Assembly: GCF_014652515.1 (NCBI RefSeq)
Contig: NZ_BMYY01000012.1
Location: 60,879 to 124,878 of the forward strand
Length of the DNA: 64,000 nt
Source of the DNA: Bacterioplanes sanyensis
GTDB taxonomy: Bacteria > Pseudomonadota > Gammaproteobacteria > Pseudomonadales > Oceanobacteraceae
Direction of reading: 5' to 3'
In this document: positions 8,286-17,127 of the stretch, one piece after another
How positions within the stretch are numbered: position 1 is the first letter of the stretch
How the letters are laid out: every line of letters starts with the position of its first letter
Notes under the pieces: generated by a model
Database searches by the model: none
What the model was told of the DNA's origin: nothing
What the model saw: only the letters and a program-made list of their open reading frames with translations
Made by a program: the position numbers and the translations under genes

Positions 8286-9866
8286 ATGGACTTTTTGTGG
8301 ATTCTGGTGGCATTTGCCGGTGGCTTTATCATGAAGCAAATCGGCATGCCGCCTTTGGTGGGTTTTTTGTTGGCTGGCTTTGGTTTGCATGCCGCTGGGG
8401 TCGAGCCTGCCGACAACCTGCAAACGCTGGCTGACTTGGGCATTACTTTAATGCTGTTCACCATTGGCTTAAAGCTGGATGTCAGGGCATTAATCCGGCC
8501 AGAAGTGTGGGCCACCACCAGCTTAAACACGGCCATTTGGACGGTGCTGATGGTAGGGCTATTGGTGCTGGCCTCTTGGTTGGGCATCAGTCATTACTAC
8601 GATGTCAGCTGGACCACCCAAGCGCTGATTGGCTTTGCGCTAAGTTTTTCTTCCACTGTGTGCGTGGTGAAAATGCTGGAGGAGTCCTCCGAGCTAAAGG
8701 CCAAACATGGACGCTTAGCCCTGGGCATTCTGATTATTCAGGACATTTTCGCGGTGCTGTTTTTAGTTGCCTCGACGGGTAAAATGCCGTCGGTCTGGGC
8801 GCTGGCGTTACTGTTGCTGTGGTTCGCTCGGCCATTGCTGTACCGTCTCGTGCAGGCAGCGGGCCACGGTGAGCTGTTGCCATTGTTGGGCTTCTTTTTG
8901 GCCTTGGGCGGTTCAGAGCTGTTTTACGCCGTCGACTTAAAGGGCGATCTGGGCGCGCTGGTGGTCGGTATGCTGTTGGCCCGCCACCCCAAAGGCTCAG
9001 AGCTGTATAAAGCCTTGATGGGCTTTAAAGATTTGTTCTTAATCGGCTTTTTCTTGTCGATTGGCTTTACCGCGCTGCCCAGCGCCGATATGGCCGTCAG
9101 TGCTGCCATGTTGCTGCTGATTTTGGTGGCCAAGTTTGCTTTGTTCTTCTGGCTTTTGACGCGTTTTAAAGTGTCTGGCCGCTCTTCCTATCTGGCGGCG
9201 CTGGCACTGACCAACTACAGCGAGTTTGGCTTGATCGTGGCGCATTTGAGCGTCAAAAATGGCTGGATGTCGGAGGACTGGCTGGTCATCATCGCGCTGG
9301 TGATGTCAGTGTCCTTTATTCTCAGCAGCTTTTTATACCGTCGTGCTCACCATATTTATGCGCTGCACAAAGATACCTTTAACCGCTTTGAACGCAGCGG
9401 TGTGGCACCCAAGTTTGAGCGTCCGGCCAATGCTGAAATTTTGATTTTGGGCATGGGTCGTGTGGGCAAAGGCGCGTATCAAGCGATTACGCCAGATTAC
9501 CCAGAGCAGGTATGGGGCATTGAATCAGACAGCGAGCGTGTGGCGCGGCTGCGGCAAGAAGGCATTTGCGTCGCGTTGGGGGATTCCGATGACTTGGAGT
9601 TTTGGCAGCAGGCGCTTAAACCGGGTGCCAATGGTCGCGCAGTGAAGTTGGTCATGTTGGCATTGCCATCGCAGGTGGAAATGCTCAGTACCTTGGAAAT
9701 GCTGCGCTTGGCGGGTTATCAAGGCCGCACGGCGGCGGTGGCACGCTATGAAGACGAGCGCCAACAGCTGTTGTCACTGGGCGTCGATGTGGTGTTCAAC
9801 TACTACGCCGAAGTAGGTGCCGGTTTTGCGGCTGAAACCCGGCCATTGTTGCAATCAGAGGCTTAA
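8286..9866 (+). CDS. Kef/CPA2-type cation:proton antiporter with RCK_N domain
   Basis: A 526-residue inner-membrane antiporter. The first 370 residues hold about 11-12 hydrophobic segments with the Na_H_exchanger-type pattern (GMPPLVGFLLAGFGLH, LADLGITLMLFTIGLKLD, SFSSTVCVVKMLEE). The C-terminal part (about 380-500) is a Rossmann RCK/TrkA-N domain starting ILILGMGRVGKGAY, which binds nucleotide. Known relatives move K+ or Na+ against H+ and are gated by nucleotides or glutathione. It is shorter than E. coli KefB/KefC and I do not assign either symbol. It is monocistronic, convergent with the LOG gene. Confidence 0.88.
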   Translation: MDFLWILVAFAGGFIMKQIGMPPLVGFLLAGFGLHAAGVEPADNLQTLADLGITLMLFTIGLKLDVRALIRPEVWATTSLNTAIWTVLMVGLLVLASWLGISHYYDVSWTTQALIGFALSFSSTVCVVKMLEESSELKAKHGRLALGILIIQDIFAVLFLVASTGKMPSVWALALLLLWFARPLLYRLVQAAGHGELLPLLGFFLALGGSELFYAVDLKGDLGALVVGMLLARHPKGSELYKALMGFKDLFLIGFFLSIGFTALPSADMAVSAAMLLLILVAKFALFFWLLTRFKVSGRSSYLAALALTNYSEFGLIVAHLSVKNGWMSEDWLVIIALVMSVSFILSSFLYRRAHHIYALHKDTFNRFERSGVAPKFERPANAEILILGMGRVGKGAYQAITPDYPEQVWGIESDSERVARLRQEGICVALGDSDDLEFWQQALKPGANGRAVKLVMLALPSQVEMLSTLEMLRLAGYQGRTAAVARYEDERQQLLSLGVDVVFNYYAEVGAGFAAETRPLLQSEA

Positions 9867-9880
9867 CACCTCTGATGCTG

Positions 9881-10411
9881 TTAGCTGTTTTTCAGCCACT
9901 CGGTGACTTGCTGCGGTGAGCTTAAGCGTTGTAGCTCGCCACTGTGATGGGCAAAGCCTTCGTGCTCAAAGTGCTGCAGTAAATCGAACAGTGCCTGCCA
10001 GTAGTGGTTGATGTCGTAGCACGCACAAGGTTTGCTGTGATCGCCAAGGCCGGCCCAGCACCAGATTTCGATCAGTTCATCTAAGGTTCCTATGCCGCCG
10101 GGCAAGGCCAGAAAACCATCGGCCAGTTCGGCCATTTGGGCTTTGCGCTCGTGCATGCTGGCAACGCGAATCATCTGGCTTAGGCCCGTGTGGCCAACTT
10201 CACGTAGCTCTAACGCGTGGGGAATCACGCCAATCACCTCACCACCGGCCGCGAGTGCTGCATCGGCAATGGTGCCCATCAGTCCGGTGTGTCCGCCGCC
10301 ATACACAATGCCGATGCCCTGCTGGGCAAGGTGGGTCGCTAATTGTGCAGCAGCCTGCTGATATTGTTCGTTATTGCCGAGGCGCGCACCACAATAAATG
10401 GCCAGTCGCAT
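9881..10411 (-). CDS. LOG-family (TIGR00730) phosphoribohydrolase
   Basis: A 176-residue Rossmann-like protein of the LOG family. The diagnostic PGGIGTLDE motif is at 104-112 and the MHERK motif at 86-90, with a YGGGHTGLMG nucleotide loop near 37-46. Family members cleave the N-glycosidic bond of cytokinin ribotides or AMP-like nucleotides. The physiological substrate in this bacterium is unknown. It is a stand-alone leftward gene between a convergent antiporter and a small exported protein. Confidence 0.9.
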   Translation of the reverse strand: MRLAIYCGARLGNNEQYQQAAAQLATHLAQQGIGIVYGGGHTGLMGTIADAALAAGGEVIGVIPHALELREVGHTGLSQMIRVASMHERKAQMAELADGFLALPGGIGTLDELIEIWCWAGLGDHSKPCACYDINHYWQALFDLLQHFEHEGFAHHSGELQRLSSPQQVTEWLKNS

Positions 10412-10553
10412 GATGGGGGTATCTCTTTGTTGCTTATGGGGGGTTGTCTTTAGGTGGTTGTCTGTGGAGGGTAAGTTATATCACAGGCACCTTGGGCATT
10501 TGCAAGAAGGGCAGGGATAGACCAGCGGCATGGCACCGCTGGCCTTACTGGCG

Positions 10554-10961
10554 TTAGAACAGGTTCAACACCAAGGCGGCGGGCTCGCAGTGGTTGCGTT
10601 CTTTTAAGTCATTTTTTTGCCGCGATTGCTCGGATTTGATCCAGGTGTAACTGGAGGCTGAGCCTTTGCAAATGGTGAGGCCCAACACGTTGTTTTTAGA
10701 GCGCACAAACAGGTTCATATTGACTTGGCCGCGGGTGCGCGAGCGCAGGTGAATTTTTTTCGGCGAAATGGTGTAGGAGCGCAGCCCATCTTTGGCGGTG
10801 ATGTTCATGGTTTCACCGGCTGGGGCGTTGACGAACTCGGCGTCGTCACGAATTTCGATGCTGGTCCAGTTGGAGTCGGTTTCAAACTCCAGCTGGTAAA
10901 TCTTTTCTTCGGCTTGGGCGGCGCCAGCGATTATTAACAGCAGAGCAACCAAGGTTCTCAT
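10554..10961 (-). CDS. Small exported protein of unknown function
   Basis: A 135-residue protein with a clear signal peptide (MRTLVALLLIIAGAAQAEE), then a short beta-rich domain and two cysteines near the C-terminus (in TICKG and NHCEP) that could form a disulfide. I recognise no family. The ATG at 10961 was chosen over an earlier in-frame start because it begins the signal peptide and has GGAAGG seven bases upstream. It is probably periplasmic. It stands alone between the LOG and phoH-type genes. Confidence 0.7.
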   Translation of the reverse strand: MRTLVALLLIIAGAAQAEEKIYQLEFETDSNWTSIEIRDDAEFVNAPAGETMNITAKDGLRSYTISPKKIHLRSRTRGQVNMNLFVRSKNNVLGLTICKGSASSYTWIKSEQSRQKNDLKERNHCEPAALVLNLF

Positions 10962-11062
10962 AGGTGGCCTTCCATGCATTGTTACCGCGGTGAAAAAAAC
11001 GCCGTGCCGCCTAGGCGACACAGCACATACCCTCAGTTATATAGTCCACGATTTTTATATCG

Positions 11063-12466
11063 TCAAAGATGGGTTTCAGCGTACTCGGCCAGTACCGAAC
11101 GCGGAGAACCCTGTAAATGCACGGTTCCGCCGTGGTTGAAGTGCTTAAAGCGTTCGATTAAATAGGTCAGGCCGGAGCTGACGGCATTTAAGTAAGGTGT
11201 GTCGATCTGCGCCAGATTGCCCAGACACACCACTTTGCTGCCGGCCCCGGCGCGGGTAATGATGGTTTTCATTTGATGGGGCGTCAGGTTCTGACACTCG
11301 TCGATCAAAATCAAACTGTGCTGGAAGCTGCGGCCGCGAATGTAGTTAAGCGACTTAAACTGCAACGGCACTTTTTGCAAAATATAATCGACGCTGCTGT
11401 GAGCGTGCTCATCGTCTTTGTGCAAGGCTTCAAGGTTGTCGGTAATGGCGCCCAGCCAAGGCTCCATTTTTTCGGCTTCTGTGCCAGGCAAATAGCCAAT
11501 GTCTTCATCCAAACCGCGAGTACTGCGGGTGGCAATGATGCGGCGAAATTGATTGCTAGCAACGGTCATTTCAATGGCCGCTGCCAGGGCCAAAATGGTT
11601 TTGCCCGAGCCTGCTTGACCGCTCAATGTCACTAGATGCACATCTGGGTCAAGCAGCAAATGCAAGGCAATGGCTTGTGGAATGTCTCTGGGGGTTAACC
11701 CCCAAGCGGACTGCTGCAACAGCTGCTCGGCGGGCAAGTCTTGCAGTGTGACTTGCTCTTCATCTATGGCGACAACACGGCCGATGAAGCCTTTGTCGTC
11801 AACGATAAAGCGATTGACGTGCAACTCCTCCGGTAAATCGTTGCGAGCCAGACGATGATAGGTGCCGCTTTCATCGTGAAAACTGTGCACTTGTTGCTGG
11901 CTATCCCAAAACGAGCCTTCATAGGCGTGGTAGCCGGTTTCCAGTAAGGCAACGTCTGATACCAGTTGATCGTTTTGGTAGTCCTGGGCGCCAAGGCCGC
12001 AACCACGCGCTTTTAGGCGCATATTGATGTCTTTGGTAATCAAGATTACATCGCGGCGCGGATGCTTCTCTTGCAACGCTACTAAGCTGTTGATGATTTT
12101 GTTGTCGTTGAGGTCTTGCGGCAGTACCCGATTGGGTTGGTTAAAGCTATCGAGCAAAATCGAAAAACTGCCCTGGAAACTGTCATCGGCCCGACGAATC
12201 GGCACCCCCTTAGCAATTTCGGTCGGGCTGGCATCGCCAATGATGCGATCAATTTGGCGAATGGCCTCGCGGCAGTCGGTAGCAATGGCGGCTTTGCCCA
12301 TCTTCAGCTTGTCGAGTTCCTCCAGAACAGTCATGGGAATCACCACCTGATGCTCTTCAAAGTTGAGCATAGCGACCGGGTCGTGGATCAGTACGTTGGT
12401 GTCCAGAACATACAACTTGGTGTCGGACTTGCGTGCTGCCATATCAGCAATCTCCTGTGCATCCAA
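11063..12466 (-). CDS. PhoH-family ATPase with N-terminal PIN domain (PhoH2 type)
   Basis: A 467-residue cytoplasmic protein. An N-terminal PIN nuclease domain begins at YVLDTNVLIHD (about 19-29). The PhoH ATPase domain has a Walker A GQAGSGKT at 282-289 and a Walker B LILIDECQN near 384-392. PIN-PhoH proteins (PhoH2/YlaK) act as RNA helicase-ribonucleases in characterised cases. The two-domain order and the length match that family. It is unlinked here to ybeY or ybeZ, so it is not the YbeZ paralogue. Confidence 0.93.
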   Translation of the reverse strand: MDAQEIADMAARKSDTKLYVLDTNVLIHDPVAMLNFEEHQVVIPMTVLEELDKLKMGKAAIATDCREAIRQIDRIIGDASPTEIAKGVPIRRADDSFQGSFSILLDSFNQPNRVLPQDLNDNKIINSLVALQEKHPRRDVILITKDINMRLKARGCGLGAQDYQNDQLVSDVALLETGYHAYEGSFWDSQQQVHSFHDESGTYHRLARNDLPEELHVNRFIVDDKGFIGRVVAIDEEQVTLQDLPAEQLLQQSAWGLTPRDIPQAIALHLLLDPDVHLVTLSGQAGSGKTILALAAAIEMTVASNQFRRIIATRSTRGLDEDIGYLPGTEAEKMEPWLGAITDNLEALHKDDEHAHSSVDYILQKVPLQFKSLNYIRGRSFQHSLILIDECQNLTPHQMKTIITRAGAGSKVVCLGNLAQIDTPYLNAVSSGLTYLIERFKHFNHGGTVHLQGSPRSVLAEYAETHL

Positions 12467-12882
12467 AGCGGGGGGTAGAGCGTTTTCTGCCTGCGGCAGT
12501 CACAGACGAGGTCGGGTGAGCTAGCAGTGGCTGCCAGCGGGGAAGGGAATGGGCAGGATCAATACGGATCGTCAATGACCTCTCCTGTAATCAGGACGAC
12601 GACACAGCGTCGTGTAATGCCTCTGACTTTCATCATGCAGGGTTATGGTTGGGTTGCCAAGGGGCGAGTGTTGCTCGGTTTTAAAGAGGCCATTTCATGT
12701 TGTGGGCGCGGTTTTGGCAGGGAAGAACCTTTTGGGACTCTGCCATTGACTTTAAGGTCAATGGCGGCTGTGGCTCGGGTCAATGGCACTGGTATCTGTT
12801 GCGATACACTGGCAAGGTACCTGTCAACCACTGGCCTCAGGCCGTGATAATAACAATAAATAAGCATTCTCTTGGGGGCACC
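12467..12882. promoter_or_regulatory. Divergent intergenic region with inverted repeat CCATTGAC-N6-GTCAATGG
   Basis: About 415 bp between the divergent phoH-type and TRAP-operon genes. An inverted repeat with 8-bp arms lies at 12743-12764, and a third copy of the half-site (GTCAATGG) follows at 12779-12786. This looks like an operator, but the regulator is unknown. A second, smaller inverted repeat (ACGACG...CGTCGT) is near 12597-12613. An A/C-rich leader (AATAACAATAA) at about 12847-12860 precedes the start codon of the TatT-like gene. Confidence 0.5.
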
Positions 12883-13905
12883 ATGTCTTTGCTTTCTCCT
12901 TCGTTGGCGCGCGTCGCTGCGCTGACTGCTGCGCTGACGCTGTCGGGTTGTAGCGCCGTCTATAAAACCACCGGCTGGTTTGCCTACGACTACGCCGAGA
13001 GCCATGCCATTCCCTTTACCATGCGCAGCGATGACCCGACCCTGGTGTGCAATCAATCGCAGGCGCTGGCAGAAACCTTGCTGTCATTTTCGGACGTCAC
13101 CTACGAGGCGCATTTACCGGCCACCACCTTGTATATGATGGCGGGTAGTTGTGCTGAAGCCGAGGCGCACGAACACGCGTTAGCCTATTTGCGGGCCTTT
13201 GACAGCCAGCAAGTGGCGGCCGCCAAAGATGCTCGTATTTTGGAAAAGCGCGGCTATGCCTTGGCAGCACAGCGCCAATACAAGGCCTACCAGCACATGG
13301 TGGCGGAGTTCACGGAGCCGGGTGCTGAATGCCCGGATCTAGACCGGGATGAAGAAATCTACTGGGTGTTAGGTATTTTAGCTGGGGTGCAGTCGGTGAT
13401 GAGTGACTTGCGCGCCGAGGGAGCCGTAGGCGTGCCCAAGGACATCGCCATGAAATCAGTGCGTGGCATGCAATGCGTCGACAACCAGCGCTGGTGGGGC
13501 TTGCCGCAAGCTGTGCAGGCATCAGTGTGGGTCATGTTGCCAGACAACGCCCCAGTGGGCACCGATCCTTGGCAGCAGCTGCAACAAGCCAGCGCCATGG
13601 CCAGTGATGCGGGTGTACGTATGGCACATGCTATTGAAGTGACCATTGCCGACAGCAGTGGCGATCAGCAGCGCTTAAAAGACGCCATTCGTCGTCATGC
13701 GCAATCGCTGGAGCAAACACCAGCCGCGCCAGACTATCGTCTGTTAGATATTATGGCGCATCGGCAAATTGTGGCGGTATCGGACCGCATGTGGACGGAA
13801 GCCACCGGCTCGCGTACGCCTTACGATCAGTTGGGTACCTTCTGGGATGACAAACCCGCTGCCATGCCCGCTTTTGACATCGATGACTTACTGGGAGGCG
13901 AATAA
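12883..13905 (+). CDS. TatT-like TRAP-associated lipoprotein
   Basis: A 340-residue, mostly helical lipoprotein. The signal peptide ends in a lipobox LSGC (about 21-24 after the chosen ATG). The rest is a helical repeat array with the SDDPTLVCNQ start resembling TatT, the TPR-like lipoprotein associated with some TRAP transporters (first described in Treponema). The next gene starts within the stop codon (TAATG), and the permease follows, which supports the role. The upstream in-frame extension lacks a signal peptide, so the ATG at 12883 is preferred. The assignment rests on context plus weak similarity. Confidence 0.7.
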   Translation: MSLLSPSLARVAALTAALTLSGCSAVYKTTGWFAYDYAESHAIPFTMRSDDPTLVCNQSQALAETLLSFSDVTYEAHLPATTLYMMAGSCAEAEAHEHALAYLRAFDSQQVAAAKDARILEKRGYALAAQRQYKAYQHMVAEFTEPGAECPDLDRDEEIYWVLGILAGVQSVMSDLRAEGAVGVPKDIAMKSVRGMQCVDNQRWWGLPQAVQASVWVMLPDNAPVGTDPWQQLQQASAMASDAGVRMAHAIEVTIADSSGDQQRLKDAIRRHAQSLEQTPAAPDYRLLDIMAHRQIVAVSDRMWTEATGSRTPYDQLGTFWDDKPAAMPAFDIDDLLGGE

Positions 13906-14894
13906 TGCGATTGTTGCTGCTGAGTTTGCTATTGCTGACCTCGCTGGCTCAGGCTGAGGTGGTTAAGCGCACCCTGTGTGTGTTTGATCCTTTAGGTGCC
14001 AACGGTGGGCTTTACAGTGTGGCTAAGGATTACCGCACCCTAGCGCTTGAGTGGGGGGTAGATTTTCATTTGCGGGCCTACACGGATGAAAAAATCGCCT
14101 CCGATGATTTTAAAGCCCAGCAATGCGATGCCGTGGTGCTTACCGGTGCTCGCGCGCGGCCGTTTAACACCTTCACGGCCACCGTCGAGGCCATCGGTGC
14201 GGTGCCTTCTGAGAACATCATGCAGCAATTGGTGCAGCTGATTTCATCGCCCAAAGCCGAGCGCTACATGGTGGAAGGACGCTACGAGGTGATGGGCGTT
14301 TTACCAGCTGGGCCGATCTATTTATTTGTGCGCGACCGTTCCGTCGACTCGGTGGAGGAGTTGTCTGGCAAGCGCATTGCCACCATTGACTATGATGAGC
14401 CTTCCAAGCGCTTGGTCAATCACGTGGGTGCCTCGGTGGTGCCGGCGAACTCGGCCAATTTTTCCGGCATGTTCAATAATGGCAGCGTGGATGCTGCCTA
14501 TGCGCCGGCATTGGCTTACAAGCCGCTGGAGCTTTACAAAGGCTTGGGCGAAAGTGGCGGGATTATTCGCTTTAATCTGGCCTATCTGGATTTTCAACTG
14601 GTGGCGCATCGGGAGCGCTTTCCGGCAGGATTTGGCGCTCAGTCACGTCAGGCATTGGCGCAGCAGTTTGAGCGTGTGGCGCAAAGCATTGCCGCCGATA
14701 CCGCCGCCATTGAATCGCATTACTGGGTGGATTTAACTGCTGAAGCGCGCGCAGAATATAACCAGATGCTGCGCGACATTCGCATACAACTGCGCGATGA
14801 AGGCGTGTATCACGCCAGTATGTTAACACTGCTGCGCAAGCTGCGCTGTCGCGATAACCCGACGGCAGCTGAGTGTGTTGATAAACTCGAATAG
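13905..14894 (+). CDS. TRAP-type periplasmic solute-binding protein
   Basis: A 329-residue periplasmic protein with a signal peptide (about 1-17, ending AQA). The mature part starts with RTLCVFDPLGANGG and shows the layout of a two-lobed binding protein; SGKRIATIDYDEPSKRLVNHVGA marks the domain change. It resembles the divergent putative TRAP solute-binding proteins that occur next to TatT and fused DctQM genes, not the classical DctP. The ligand is unknown. It overlaps the upstream lipoprotein gene by one base, so translation is probably coupled. Confidence 0.75.
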   Translation: MRLLLLSLLLLTSLAQAEVVKRTLCVFDPLGANGGLYSVAKDYRTLALEWGVDFHLRAYTDEKIASDDFKAQQCDAVVLTGARARPFNTFTATVEAIGAVPSENIMQQLVQLISSPKAERYMVEGRYEVMGVLPAGPIYLFVRDRSVDSVEELSGKRIATIDYDEPSKRLVNHVGASVVPANSANFSGMFNNGSVDAAYAPALAYKPLELYKGLGESGGIIRFNLAYLDFQLVAHRERFPAGFGAQSRQALAQQFERVAQSIAADTAAIESHYWVDLTAEARAEYNQMLRDIRIQLRDEGVYHASMLTLLRKLRCRDNPTAAECVDKLE

Positions 14895-14964
14895 TCTCGT
14901 TGAAAACTCACCCTCTCTAATAATAACAACAGGGCGCCGCCAGAGCGCCATTTGAGGTATTTCC

Positions 14965-17079
14965 ATGGAACAGGCTGCGCGCTTTGCCAATCGCAGTGCT
15001 TATGAATGGCTGGCGGCCTTGCCGGCTTTTCTGGTGCTGGTGTTTGTTGTCGTTCTCAATACCAGCCATACCCTGCATGCTCAGCTATTAAAACTGGGTG
15101 AAAGCACTTGGGATGGCTATTTTAAGCTGCGTCATGATCCGGCCGCACCTGCGTGCAACCCCAATATGGACATTGATGCACGCTTGCAGCAACTGGTGGC
15201 GGAGAGCCAGGCCGTTGATGATGAATGGGATTTACTCGCCCCTGATCCTGTTGACCCAGCTGTGATGCGTCAGTCGTTGCTGGCGGCAAAAGCGCAATGT
15301 GCGCAGCAACATCAGCAGTATCAGCAAACGCTGGAGCGAATTACTCCGGCGGTACAGGTATTTCGCAGCATTGAGTTAGGCGTTGCTGGCTTTGGCGAGC
15401 TGGGCATGCAGGCGCAGCGCATTATGTTGGCGGTGTTGGTGTTGATCTGTGGCTTGACCGCCGTGTTCCGACGTCATCACATTGCCCTGCGGCCGATGGA
15501 AACCGTGATGGACTACCGCGTTGCCGCCGGCGCCCAGCTGATTTCCAGCAGCATTTTATTTTATTCGGTGTACAGCTTTCGCGAAGTGGCGGTGGGCGCA
15601 GGCGTTAGCGTCAGCCAGGAACATTTGATTCTGCATCATCTGTGGATTTATGGCTTTGCCTTTATTTTATTGCTCAGCCTGTATCAGTTTTTATTTATTC
15701 CAGAAGACGCCAAACCCGGCGGCAACTTCTTTAAGGCGCAGCTATCGATTCCACTGTATTCGACTATGTGCATTATTTCCGGCAGCTTTTTTATTATGTC
15801 GGGGCACAGTGCTGGCATTGGCATTTATCTCAACCAAATGATGGAGCTGTCACAGCTGTTTTTAAACGTCGGCTTATACGTTTGGATCGGCATGTTGTTT
15901 AAACGTACCTTGCTGGCACAGCGCGTATTTGACGTGTTTCGGCCATTTAACCTGCCACCGGAAATGCTGGCGGTGGCGGTGGTCGCGTTAGCCGCCATTC
16001 CTACGGCTTATACCGGCGCTTCTGGGATTTTTGTGATTGCTGTAGGCGGTTTGATTTACAGCGAGCTGCGCCGTGCTGGAGCGCGGCGACAACTGGCCTT
16101 GGCAGCCACGGCTATGTCGGGGTCGATGGGGGTGGTGCTGCGGCCCTGTTTGTTGGTGGTGATCATTGCCGCGCTGAATAACGAAGTGACCACGGACCAG
16201 CTGTTTGGCTGGGGGGTAAAAGTCTTCTTTTTGACCGCGCTGCTGTTTGCTGCCATGGCGCTGCTGACGCGCCAGGAAAAAGCCCCATTAACACTGCCAG
16301 ACGATGTGTGGCCGCAGTTTTTACGCTCGCTTAAACCTTTGCTGCCTTATGTGGTGCTGATCAGTGTGATTTTGCTGCTGTACGCACTGCTGTTGGATGC
16401 CTACTTAGATGAGTTTTCAGCCCCCGTGATTTTGCCGGTGTTGCTGTTGGCGATTTTAATGTATGAACGCGTCAGTGAAGAAAAAGCCCTATTAAAGCGT
16501 GAAAATCTCAATGTTAATTACGTCGAGCAGCGGGTGGAGGAATCTTGGCATGACCTGCGCGACGGTCAGGATTCGCTAGAGAAAAAAATCCGTGAAGCGA
16601 CCACCGAAACCACAGGTCATATCGGTGCCTTGCTGATGCTGATGGGGTTATCTGTGAGCATTGGCGGTGTGGTCGAGCGCGCCGAGTTAATGGCATTGGT
16701 GCCCACCAGTTTTGATTCCATTTGGCTGGCGATGGCGTTAATGGTGGTGCTTTTGGTGTTGATCGGTATGGTGATCGACCCTTACGGTGCGGTGATATTG
16801 GTCAGTGCCACCATTGCCAGCATTGCTTACCAAAGTGGCATTGATCCAGTGCATTTTTGGATGGTGACCTTGGTGGCGTTTGAACTGGGCTATTTAACAC
16901 CGCCGGTGGCGCTCAATCATTTGTTAACGCGGCAAGTAGTGGGCGAAGAAGAGGTGCGTTTATCCAAGCTGGAAGGCGACACCTTCTGGTACCGGCATGA
17001 AAAAATCCTCCTGCCCTTAGTGACCATGGCCATTGCTCTGGCGTTGGTGGCCTTTGTGCCTTTGGCCATCGGCTACTGA
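14965..17079 (+). CDS. Fused TRAP transporter permease (DctQ-DctM)
   Basis: A 704-residue inner-membrane protein. An N-terminal four-helix DctQ-like part carries a periplasmic insert with two cysteines (about 60-115). A DctM-like part with many membrane segments follows, including IPTAYTGASGIFVIAVGGLIYSELRR (split into recognisable blocks near 350-375), a central soluble loop (about 500-545), and the VALNHLLTRQ segment near the end. TRAP transporters use the sodium or proton gradient to import organic acids bound by the periplasmic protein. Gene order lipoprotein, binding protein, fused permease fits a complete uptake system. A terminator follows. Confidence 0.88.
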   Translation: MEQAARFANRSAYEWLAALPAFLVLVFVVVLNTSHTLHAQLLKLGESTWDGYFKLRHDPAAPACNPNMDIDARLQQLVAESQAVDDEWDLLAPDPVDPAVMRQSLLAAKAQCAQQHQQYQQTLERITPAVQVFRSIELGVAGFGELGMQAQRIMLAVLVLICGLTAVFRRHHIALRPMETVMDYRVAAGAQLISSSILFYSVYSFREVAVGAGVSVSQEHLILHHLWIYGFAFILLLSLYQFLFIPEDAKPGGNFFKAQLSIPLYSTMCIISGSFFIMSGHSAGIGIYLNQMMELSQLFLNVGLYVWIGMLFKRTLLAQRVFDVFRPFNLPPEMLAVAVVALAAIPTAYTGASGIFVIAVGGLIYSELRRAGARRQLALAATAMSGSMGVVLRPCLLVVIIAALNNEVTTDQLFGWGVKVFFLTALLFAAMALLTRQEKAPLTLPDDVWPQFLRSLKPLLPYVVLISVILLLYALLLDAYLDEFSAPVILPVLLLAILMYERVSEEKALLKRENLNVNYVEQRVEESWHDLRDGQDSLEKKIREATTETTGHIGALLMLMGLSVSIGGVVERAELMALVPTSFDSIWLAMALMVVLLVLIGMVIDPYGAVILVSATIASIAYQSGIDPVHFWMVTLVAFELGYLTPPVALNHLLTRQVVGEEEVRLSKLEGDTFWYRHEKILLPLVTMAIALALVAFVPLAIGY

Positions 17080-17083
17080 GCAA

Positions 17084-17117
17084 TAAAAAAGGCTCCTGGG
17101 TAGGAGCCTTCTTTCTC
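17084..17117. terminator. Bidirectional terminator between the TRAP operon and the MshEN gene
   Basis: Stem AGGCTCCT / AGGAGCCT with a GGGT loop, A run on the left and T-rich run on the right. It sits between two convergent genes and can serve both. Confidence 0.88.
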
Positions 17118-17127
17118 GCGGGCAAGG

